From positions 1-5,924 of the forward strand of contig JAIRVC010000356.1 in NCBI GenBank assembly GCA_031254095.1: a DNA stretch of 5,924 bases, written 5' to 3'. Below are positions 1 to 5,099 of this stretch, in pieces. Numbering within the stretch: the first letter of the stretch is position 1; every line of letters starts with the position of its first letter. This DNA comes from Acidobacteriota bacterium (GTDB lineage: Bacteria > Acidobacteriota > UBA6911). The notes below the pieces were generated by a model. The model saw only the letters and a list, made by a program, of their open reading frames with translations, had not been told where the DNA came from and did not search any database. Position numbers and translations under genes: made by a program.

Positions 1-1260
1 GCGATCACGCTGACGGGGCAACCGGTCGCCGATTATTACGATATTGACGGCTATTTCGATAAAGATGGTGAACCGATAACCGTTCTTCCTGTTACTCTCG
101 ATCGAGGAGAGATTGTTAAATTTAAAGTTAGCCCGAAATGGGCATTGCCGGTCGGTTCCTATCCCCAAGAAATTACGATACCGTGGGAATTGGCAGGGGT
201 TGCGCGGAGTAGTAGAAGCAGGGCATTGAATGGCACTACGGTCTCTGTAAGTTTTAACGTATCAACGCCGCCTATGACGCCATTGGAGGCGAATAATATT
301 GCGGACTTGGAAGGTCATATAAACAACTACAACAGTAATGCGACAGGTAATGTGGTTATAGAAGTCACAGGTGATTTTAGTGTTACCAGTAGTTTGAACA
401 TAACGAACTCCAACGGCGCGGCCGTTATCATTAGAAGCCCGGATCCATCGAACCCCGCAACTCTGACGCGCAGCTTTGATGGTACAGTAACCGTTGATCC
501 CGGTACCGGCGATGTAACTGTCGTGAGCGGCAATATGTTTAACGTGGAAGGCGGGAACCTGATTTTTGAAAATATCATTATTGACGGAGGCCGGGGTGAT
601 TGCCGCCTGACCAACAGGATGTATTGCGCGGACAATCCCGACAAAGATCACGAAGATCCCAATTATGACCCGAATGTAACGACGACAGTAGGTTCGCTTG
701 TATACGTCAACGACGGTCATTTTACTATGAGGGAAGGCGTGACCTTGCAAAATAACGGCGGCCTATACCTCAGCGGCGGCGCAGTGAATGTCCAAAGCGG
801 TACATTTACAATGGAAGGCGGAAAAATCATCGACAATACCGCTTTCGCAGGCGGCGGCGTGTATCTGTCGCAGGACGGCGAGTTTACCATGACTGGCGGA
901 CAAATCGGCGGAAAAACCGAGGATGAATTCGGCAAAAGGTCTGCCGGCAATGAAGCCCACTTCGGCGGCGGCGTGTATATTGACGCCTCTTTCGACGGCT
1001 TCGGCAGCGGCGATTATATTACCGGCGGTACGTTCACCATGCTCGCCGGTGAAATCAGCGGCAATACCGCCGAATTAGTATTGGAATATTGGAATTATGA
1101 TGATGACCCCAACCATGGCGAATTAAAAACTGAAACTCGTAATGGCGGCCACGGCGTGTACTTAATATACGGCGTTGGCACATTAACCATGGATGCCGGA
1201 GCAAGCATCGACGATGTGTGTTATGACAATGATGGGGAATGCGTTTTATCGTATCCATAG
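1..1260 (+). CDS. Secreted/surface beta-helix repeat protein, 5'-truncated by window edge
   Basis: The reading frame is open from base 1 to the TAG at 1258-1260 (419 residues), so the true start lies upstream. The TTG at 145 is only an internal codon. Residues about 1-90 look like a beta-rich domain of Ig-like type. From about residue 110 the chain becomes a right-handed parallel beta-helix: repeats of the form FTM-x-x-G-x-I-x-x-N-x-A followed by GGGVY occur with FTM/LTM at about residues 241, 269, 295, 345 and 395. The composition (Gly, Asn, Thr, Asp, few Lys) fits an extracellular protein. Such repeat proteins often act as adhesins or surface proteins, but no ligand can be inferred. Two Cys pairs (C-x7-C near 201-209, C-x6-C near 407-414) sit beside Asp-rich loops. 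No autotransporter barrel, LPXTG or other anchor is seen at the C-terminus, so it may be released or anchored through its missing N-terminus. Codon use looks AT-richer than in the downstream cluster. Confidence 0.8.
   Translation, partial: AITLTGQPVADYYDIDGYFDKDGEPITVLPVTLDRGEIVKFKVSPKWALPVGSYPQEITIPWELAGVARSSRSRALNGTTVSVSFNVSTPPMTPLEANNIADLEGHINNYNSNATGNVVIEVTGDFSVTSSLNITNSNGAAVIIRSPDPSNPATLTRSFDGTVTVDPGTGDVTVVSGNMFNVEGGNLIFENIIIDGGRGDCRLTNRMYCADNPDKDHEDPNYDPNVTTTVGSLVYVNDGHFTMREGVTLQNNGGLYLSGGAVNVQSGTFTMEGGKIIDNTAFAGGGVYLSQDGEFTMTGGQIGGKTEDEFGKRSAGNEAHFGGGVYIDASFDGFGSGDYITGGTFTMLAGEISGNTAELVLEYWNYDDDPNHGELKTETRNGGHGVYLIYGVGTLTMDAGASIDDVCYDNDGECVLSYP
721..1218 (+). repeat. Coding repeats of the beta-helix (FTM/GGGVY units)
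   Basis: Degenerate coding repeats, each roughly 75-150 bp, encode a beta-strand beginning F/L-T-M, a G-x-I turn, an N-x-A step and a glycine-rich GGGVY strand. The DNA is mostly diverged, but a 15-bp stretch encoding GGGVY (GGCGGCGGCGTGTAT) is identical at 850-864 and 964-978, with a degraded version at 1144-1161. Spacing is irregular because of loop insertions, the largest being the acidic loop after residue 357. This is protein repeat structure and not a mobile or tandem DNA element. Confidence 0.7.
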
Positions 1261-1310
1261 GTTCGATCCGATTTTCGCCTGTAGGAACAGCAAGTAAATC
1301 ACGCAATTTG

Positions 1311-1341
1311 CAGGGGGAAGCTTTTCAAAAGCTTCCCCCTG
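1311..1341. repeat. Perfect 31-bp palindrome between convergent genes (possible bidirectional terminator or REP-like element)
   Basis: Two perfectly complementary 15-base arms (CAGGGGGAAGCTTTT and its reverse complement) flank a single central C. Transcribed from either strand it would fold into a very stable hairpin with a G/C-rich base and an A/T-rich top. It lies 51 nt after the stop of the beta-helix gene and 10 nt after the stop of the minus-strand ATPase, exactly where a shared terminator would sit. Against a textbook intrinsic terminator, neither side has a U-tract after the stem. It could instead be a dispersed palindromic repeat or a stabilising 3' hairpin. The palindrome is seen directly; its role is inferred. 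Confidence 0.75.
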
Positions 1342-1351
1342 ACACATGATT

Positions 1352-2572
1352 TTATCTTCCAAGCAGCCAGTCGATGGCGTTGATTTGCCTTATCCCGTTA
1401 TGAGAGGCGTTCGGCGTGAAATCCATGGTCAGCAGATATTTCGGGTTGTGATCCCTGATGGCGTCAAGCGGCGTAAGCTCGCGTTCTAATGTGGTTTTTC
1501 CGTCTCTGCCGGCCTCGCCTTCAACCGTATAGGCGACCTGGTAGTATTCCTTCCCGTTCTGGCCGGCGGCGACAAAGTCAATCTCCGCCGCGCCGATCTT
1601 GCCGACATAAACCGCGTAGCCTCTGCGTAGCAATTCAAGATATACGACGTTCTCCAGAATATGCCCGGCGTCGGCTCTCATGTCGCCCAGAAGGTAATAT
1701 CTAAGGCCGATGTCGGCCAGGTAATATTTCACTCCTGAAATGAGATGCTGCCGGCCTTTCACGTCATACCGATTCGCCCGGTACAGGACAAAGCTCTCAG
1801 TAAGGGCTTCCAGATAATTTTCCACCGTGTGTACCGAGATTTTGCGCCCGCCGGAAATCATCGTATTGGCAATCTTTGTTGCCGATGTCAGATTGCCGAT
1901 ATTGTCGAAGACAAACCGGATTACGCTGTCCAACTGCGTCACGTCGGCGATTTTCCGCCGAGCCACGATGTCTTTCAATATGACCGAATCGTATATGCCT
2001 TCCAGATAGGCGCGAATGTCCTTCTTTTTCGATAGCTCCAGCGTGTATGGAAAGGAACTGTTTTCGAGGTAGTTCCGGTACTTTATGATTAGATCGGATG
2101 CCGGACCCAACGCGGAAACATATTCGCCGAAAGACAATGGCAGCATTTTTATCTCTACATACCGGCCCGACAGCAGAGTAGCAAGATCGCCCGATAAAAT
2201 ATAGGCGTTCGAGCCGGTAATGTAGACATCGCAGTTTCTGCGGACGAAAAGACCGTCCACCGCTTTCTGGAACTGCGGCACGGACTGGATTTCGTCGATA
2301 AAGATATAGTTCATGCGGTCCGCGCGCAGGCGTTCCTTGATGTATTCATACAACCGCATGTATGTCCCGAGTTCATGGTGCTCAGGATATTCAAGGTTGA
2401 GCCTAATAATCTGGCCGTCCTCCACGCCGTTTTCTTTCAGATACTCCGTGTAGAGATCAAAAAGAGTGGATTTGCCGCACCTGCGGATGCCGGTAACTAC
2501 TTTTACGAGCTGCTTGTCCCTGAAGCTCGCGAGTTGTTCAAGATATTGAGGCCGGGCGATCAAACCGTTCAT
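1352..2572 (-). CDS. AAA family ATPase with C-terminal DUF4143 domain
   Basis: This 406-residue protein belongs to the AAA_14/DUF4143 family of stand-alone P-loop ATPases, which are widespread and often multi-copy in anaerobic bacteria and archaea; their biological role is not established. The N-terminal ATPase shows Walker A GIRRCGKST (residues 28-36), Walker B YIFIDE (89-94), a sensor-like TGSNA (120-124) and the family's LSGRY (135-139), followed by LPLSFGEY. The C-terminal half is DUF4143, ending with EIDFVA (330-335) and YYQVAY (343-348), which resembles the core of a PD-(D/E)xK nuclease-like fold, although catalysis is not shown. I chose the ATG at 2570-2572 because GGAGA lies 10 nt upstream and family members begin at the equivalent of 'RPQYLEQL'. 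An in-frame ATG at 2645-2647 would add 25 hydrophobic residues with no support. The gene is monocistronic, convergent with the beta-helix gene and divergent from the fmdB-like gene. Confidence 0.92.
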   Translation of the reverse strand: MNGLIARPQYLEQLASFRDKQLVKVVTGIRRCGKSTLFDLYTEYLKENGVEDGQIIRLNLEYPEHHELGTYMRLYEYIKERLRADRMNYIFIDEIQSVPQFQKAVDGLFVRRNCDVYITGSNAYILSGDLATLLSGRYVEIKMLPLSFGEYVSALGPASDLIIKYRNYLENSSFPYTLELSKKKDIRAYLEGIYDSVILKDIVARRKIADVTQLDSVIRFVFDNIGNLTSATKIANTMISGGRKISVHTVENYLEALTESFVLYRANRYDVKGRQHLISGVKYYLADIGLRYYLLGDMRADAGHILENVVYLELLRRGYAVYVGKIGAAEIDFVAAGQNGKEYYQVAYTVEGEAGRDGKTTLERELTPLDAIRDHNPKYLLTMDFTPNASHNGIRQINAIDWLLGR

Positions 2573-2582
2573 GGGATTATTG

Positions 2583-2587
2583 TCTCC
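2583..2587 (-). promoter_or_regulatory. Ribosome binding site deciding the ATPase start
   Basis: On the minus strand GGAGA precedes the ATG at 2570-2572 by 10 nt. The in-frame ATG further upstream at 2645-2647 has no purine-rich element at a suitable distance. This supports the shorter 406-residue protein. Confidence 0.6.
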
Positions 2588-2662
2588 AAACAAGAATAAC
2601 ATAGCACAAAACTCAGTTAATACTAAGAAATATGCTATATGTTGCACAAATCAGTATTTCCT

Positions 2663-2692
2663 TTTGACTAAATCCCGCGGCGGTATTATTTT
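2663..2692 (+). promoter_or_regulatory. Candidate sigma70-type promoter for the fmdB-like gene and downstream genes
   Basis: TTGACT at 2663-2668 is one base from the consensus -35. Two -10-like hexamers follow: TATTAT at 2684-2689 (15-bp spacer) and TATTTT at 2687-2692 (18-bp spacer). Neither spacing is the ideal 17 bp, but the position, 40-70 bp before the GTG start in the divergent intergenic region, fits a promoter for the plus-strand run. A minus-strand promoter for the ATPase must lie in the same 162-bp region, but I could not pick one with confidence. Confidence 0.4.
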
Positions 2693-2719
2693 ATGTCCTG
2701 ATTTTTTTATGAAAATAAT

Positions 2720-2725
2720 GGGAGG
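2720..2725 (+). promoter_or_regulatory. Strong Shine-Dalgarno deciding the GTG start of the fmdB-like gene
   Basis: GGGAGG lies 9 nt before the GTG at 2735-2737. The in-frame TTG at 2726 abuts this element and cannot use it, so GTG is preferred. The resulting N-terminus MPRYEYEC matches the usual FmdB start. Confidence 0.75.
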
Positions 2726-2734
2726 TTGGGTTTC

Positions 2735-3040
2735 GTGCCTAGATACGAGTACGAATGCGCGGAATGCGGTAAAGTTTTCGAAGCTTTTCAGAAGATAAAC
2801 GATGATCCGCTTACCGAGTGCAAATTTTGCAAGGGTAAAGTGGAACAGCTCATAAGCCAGACCAGCTTTCAGTTGAAAGGCGGCGGCTGGTATGTCACAG
2901 ATTACGCCGGGCGATCCTCAAAACCGGAAGCCGATTCGCCGAAAAGCGACGGCGCCGGAAAAACCGCGGAAAACAAACCGGATTCAGCGTCAAAAAGCCC
3001 GGAAAACACGGGAAAAAGTTCCGGCGGCAAGACAGACTAA
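2735..3040 (+). CDS. FmdB family zinc ribbon protein
   Basis: This 101-residue protein has the FmdB-type zinc ribbon at its N-terminus: MPRYEYEC then C8-x2-C11 and C29-x2-C32, four cysteines placed to bind one Zn(II), with the following GGGWY (49-53) typical of the family. The family takes its name from a putative regulator of formamide/amide use in Methylophilus. Its members are small cytoplasmic proteins of uncertain function, proposed to bind nucleic acid or protein. After about residue 60 the chain becomes a low-complexity, probably disordered tail rich in Lys, Ser, Pro, Asp and Gly; such variable tails are usual. Translation starts at GTG. It is the first gene of the plus-strand run and ends 14 nt before the aminotransferase. 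The family assignment is secure, the function is not. Confidence 0.9.
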   Translation: MPRYEYECAECGKVFEAFQKINDDPLTECKFCKGKVEQLISQTSFQLKGGGWYVTDYAGRSSKPEADSPKSDGAGKTAENKPDSASKSPENTGKSSGGKTD

Positions 3041-3058
3041 TTAAATGTGATTAAATGT
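3041..3058 (+). repeat. Tandem repeat with start-stop codon pair before the aminotransferase
   Basis: TTAAATGT occurs at 3041-3048 and again at 3051-3058, a 10-bp period that fills the gap between the fmdB-like stop and the aminotransferase start. The second copy contains the real ATG (3055). The first contains an ATG (3045) followed directly by TGA, so a ribosome starting there would stop at once. The aminotransferase lacks a GGAG-type site; only GTGA (3047-3050), 4 nt before its ATG, could pair weakly with 16S rRNA. Confidence 0.5.
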
Positions 3059-4242
3059 TTTCAGATATTGCTTCAAAACTTCACGGCGAATCAAACGATC
3101 TGTATCGCCTGCGCGATGAACTCCGGGCGCGGGGACACGAAATCCGCGATCTGATTTCGGGAAACATCAATGAATGCGGCTATGTTTTTCCGCAGAATCT
3201 CATTGAGGAGATTATGTCGCGCGCCTCGCGCGAATGCCGCGTTTATCGTCCAGATTCCCTGGGCCGGTTGTCGGCGCGTGAAGCTGTGTCGGATTTTTAC
3301 GCCGCGGCCGGCGTGACGATTGATCCCGGCGATATTCTGATTACGCCGGGAAGCAGCCTGGCCTACTGGTACTGTTTCAAGCTGCTGGCGGACGCCGGAG
3401 ATGAGATTCTGTGTCCGCGCCCGTCCTATCCGCTTTTTGATTACATAGCGCTTTTGGCCGGCGTGAAGCTGACTTCATACAGGATGTCGGAAGAAAACGG
3501 CTGGGCGATCGATCTCGAATATCTTGAGGCGAACATTACGACGCGGACGCGGGCAATCGCGCTGATTTCACCGCACAATCCCACGGGATACGTTGCCTCC
3601 GCCGAAGAGATCGCCGCTATTTCGGACATTGCCCGACGCCACAATCTTCCGATAATAAGCGATGAGGTTTTCAGCGAATTTCTGATTGAGCCGGGCGAAC
3701 TGCCGCGTCCCGCGACGGGCGGCGCTCCGCTGGTATTCACGCTTAACGGATTTTCCAAAATGTTGGCGCTGCCGGGAATGAAATTCGGCTGGGTGGCGGT
3801 TTCAGGCGACGCGGGCAGGGTGCGTCAGGCGATGCGCGCGCTGGAGCTGATCTCCGACACGTTTCTCCCTGTCAATGAAATCGCGCAGGCTGCCGCGCCG
3901 GAATTTTTTCAGCTCGGCAACGCCGTCCGTTTTGAATTCGCCATGCGCATCCGGAAGGCGTGGCTGCTGACGGAAAAGCATCTTTCTGAAACGAACGCCT
4001 GCCGTTATGAAAAGCCGCGCGGAGGTTTTCATGTCGTTTTGAACATTGACGGCGGCAACGGGGTTTGTGATGAGGAAAAAGCCGCGCAAAGCATCCTTCG
4101 GGAAAATCATCTACTGGTTCATCCCGGCTATTTTTATGACATGGATCCGCATCATCTGATTATTTGCTTTGTCCAAAAGCCTGAAATCATAAATGCCGCT
4201 TTCCCCGAACTTTTGAAAACACTACAAAATTATGCGCGGTAA
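3055..4242 (+). CDS. PLP-dependent class I/II aminotransferase, substrate unknown
   Basis: A complete 395-residue fold-type I aminotransferase. Landmarks are PGSS (98-101, phosphate-binding loop), SPHNPTG (172-178, cofactor-contacting N175), SDEVF (202-206, D203 pairing with the PLP ring nitrogen) and GFSKMLALPGMKFGW (232-246, with K235 as the Schiff-base lysine). The end motif is GGFHV (323-327) then HPGYFYD (356-362). Two positions differ from aspartate-aminotransferase-type enzymes: F206 stands where a Tyr usually hydrogen-bonds PLP, and the C-terminal segment HLIICF has no Arg at the place that normally grips the substrate carboxylate. From memory, a COG0436 subgroup with DEVF and GYFYD shares both, so they may be subgroup traits and need not mean loss of function. 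The start is fixed by a TAA codon immediately upstream in frame. The 14-nt gap suggests translational coupling to the fmdB-like gene. The amino-acid substrate cannot be assigned. Confidence 0.9.
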   Translation: MFSDIASKLHGESNDLYRLRDELRARGHEIRDLISGNINECGYVFPQNLIEEIMSRASRECRVYRPDSLGRLSAREAVSDFYAAAGVTIDPGDILITPGSSLAYWYCFKLLADAGDEILCPRPSYPLFDYIALLAGVKLTSYRMSEENGWAIDLEYLEANITTRTRAIALISPHNPTGYVASAEEIAAISDIARRHNLPIISDEVFSEFLIEPGELPRPATGGAPLVFTLNGFSKMLALPGMKFGWVAVSGDAGRVRQAMRALELISDTFLPVNEIAQAAAPEFFQLGNAVRFEFAMRIRKAWLLTEKHLSETNACRYEKPRGGFHVVLNIDGGNGVCDEEKAAQSILRENHLLVHPGYFYDMDPHHLIICFVQKPEIINAAFPELLKTLQNYAR

Positions 4243-4262
4243 GGCGCGCACCCTGATGCGCG
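4233..4262 (+). repeat. Alternating TGCGCG / CGCGCA / TGCGCG elements able to form two exclusive hairpins
   Basis: CGCGCA at 4245-4250 is complementary to TGCGCG both upstream (4233-4238) and downstream (4257-4262), with a 6-nt loop each way. Only one stem can form at a time. The upstream copy overlaps the last codons and stop of the aminotransferase. No T-run follows, so this is not a standard terminator. The pairing is seen; any switching role is speculative, and a GC-rich chance arrangement is possible. Confidence 0.35.
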
Positions 4263-4296
4263 GCAAAATCCCATGGAATATCCGGTTTATGGTGGT

Positions 4297-4310
4297 AAAC
4301 TATATAGTTT
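4297..4310. promoter_or_regulatory. 14-bp palindrome upstream of panD (candidate operator overlapping a -10-like box)
   Basis: AAACTATATAGTTT is a perfect palindrome ending 6 bp before the AGGAA ribosome binding site of panD. It contains TATAGT (4303-4308), which could serve as a -10 box, but no convincing -35 hexamer lies 16-18 bp upstream. A dimeric regulator binding here would control panD and the genes after it. No known operator is matched, so the role is inferred from symmetry and position. Confidence 0.35.
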
Positions 4311-4329
4311 CAAATAGGAATGAGCGATT

Positions 4330-4671
4330 ATGCGTTGGGTATTGAGATCGAAGCTTCACAAGGCGATCGTAACAGAGGCCGATGTCAATTATGTCGGAAG
4401 CATCACCATTGATCAGGATCTGATTGAGCGGGCCGGGTTCTGGCCGGGTGAAAAAGTTCTTGTTGTCAGCAACACCACAGGGCAGCGGCTGGAAACCTAT
4501 GTGATTTCCGGACAGCGGAATTCCGGCGTGATTTGCATGAACGGCGCGGCGGCGCTTCTGATCAGGCGCGGCGAGGAAATTATCGTGATGGGCTTTGAAC
4601 TGGCGGATAAGCCTATTGCGCCGTCCATTATTCTTGTTGATGGAAACAATAAGTTCACAGAAGAACTATAG
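4330..4671 (+). CDS. panD: Aspartate 1-decarboxylase (pyruvoyl enzyme precursor)
   Basis: PanD converts L-aspartate to beta-alanine and CO2 in the cytoplasm, supplying pantothenate and so CoA. The 113-residue precursor is slightly shorter than the E. coli protein (about 126) but carries the whole catalytic set: K8 near the N-terminus, the self-cleavage site G23-S24 within YVGSITID (Ser24 becomes the pyruvoyl group), R53, T56 and Y57 in the segment GQRLETY, and the family signature NGAAA at 71-75. It should therefore process itself into a short beta and a longer alpha chain. The ATG at 4330 is supported by AGGAA 9 nt upstream and by alignment of the MRWVLRSKLHK start with the family. The 87-nt gap before it holds a palindrome and short inverted repeats and may include its own promoter. 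It ends 15 nt before the DUF1844 gene. No panB or panC is in the window. Confidence 0.96.
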   Translation: MRWVLRSKLHKAIVTEADVNYVGSITIDQDLIERAGFWPGEKVLVVSNTTGQRLETYVISGQRNSGVICMNGAAALLIRRGEEIIVMGFELADKPIAPSIILVDGNNKFTEEL

Positions 4672-4686
4672 GGAACGGAGAGTGCT

Positions 4687-5091
4687 ATGGCCGAAGAACA
4701 ATCTGAATTTAAAGTTACCGACAGGCGCGGATTTGCGGAGGACGGGACGCCTAAGCCCGTTGTAGAGGAACCTGCTAAAAATGAAAATCCCGCCGCGGAC
4801 GCGTCCCGGCCGGGGAAAGAATCAGGAGACGAGCGTCCGTCCATTGATTTTCCGTCCTACATCCTGAGCTACTATACGCAGGGCATGGTGCTGCTCGGCG
4901 AGATTCCAAATCCATACACCAACAAAAAAGAAGAAGACATCGAGTCGTCCAGGAATATCATCGACATCCTGGCTCTGCTTGAGGAGAAAACCAAGGGGAA
5001 TCTCAGCGCGGAGGAAAGCAAGCTTCTGGAATCCGTGCTGTATGAACTCCGGATGAAATTCATGGGCAAAACAAGCCGTATCAAGCTTTAG
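4687..5091 (+). CDS. DUF1844 domain-containing protein
   Basis: This 134-residue protein has two parts. Residues 1-50 are polar, rich in Glu, Asp, Lys and Pro, and probably disordered. Residues 54-126 are the DUF1844 domain: FPSYILSYYTQGMVLLGEIPNP, split here as FPSYILSYYTQG (55-66) and MVLLGEIPNP (67-76), then the helical core from 84 with IDILALLEEKTKGNLS (92-107) and EESKLLESVLYELRMKF (109-125), both characteristic of the family. The family is small, mostly helical and of unknown function; I assign none. A hydrophobic stretch around 57-71 is too short and mixed to call a membrane helix. GGAG lies 6 nt before the ATG. The gene is packed between panD (15 nt) and ribF (8 nt), so co-expression with these cofactor genes is very likely. 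Confidence 0.9.
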   Translation: MAEEQSEFKVTDRRGFAEDGTPKPVVEEPAKNENPAADASRPGKESGDERPSIDFPSYILSYYTQGMVLLGEIPNPYTNKKEEDIESSRNIIDILALLEEKTKGNLSAEESKLLESVLYELRMKFMGKTSRIKL

Positions 5092-5099
5092 AGCGTGAG

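Noticed and set aside
145..147. TTG as the start of the beta-helix gene
   Set aside because: The frame is open to base 1, coding character continues upstream, and no ribosome binding site is seen before the TTG.
850..978. Identical 15-bp GGCGGCGGCGTGTAT copies as a mobile or recombination repeat
   Set aside because: They are in frame and encode the GGGVY strand of adjacent beta-helix repeats, which explains the similarity.
262..1306. Minus-strand open frames opposite the beta-helix gene
   Set aside because: They lack family resemblance and ribosome binding sites, overlap each other, and lie opposite a frame with clear beta-helix repeats.
2573..2647. N-terminal extension of the ATPase by 25 hydrophobic residues, which could look like a signal or membrane anchor
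   Set aside because: No ribosome binding site precedes the ATG at 2645-2647, a good GGAGA precedes the ATG at 2570-2572, and family members start at the shorter position.
2702..2708. T-run as the tail of an intrinsic terminator
   Set aside because: No stable GC-rich stem lies directly before it, and it sits in the leader of the fmdB-like gene.
2726..2734. TTG start for the fmdB-like gene, adding three residues
   Set aside because: It directly abuts GGGAGG, leaving no spacing, while the GTG at 2735 has a 9-nt spacer and gives the typical FmdB N-terminus.
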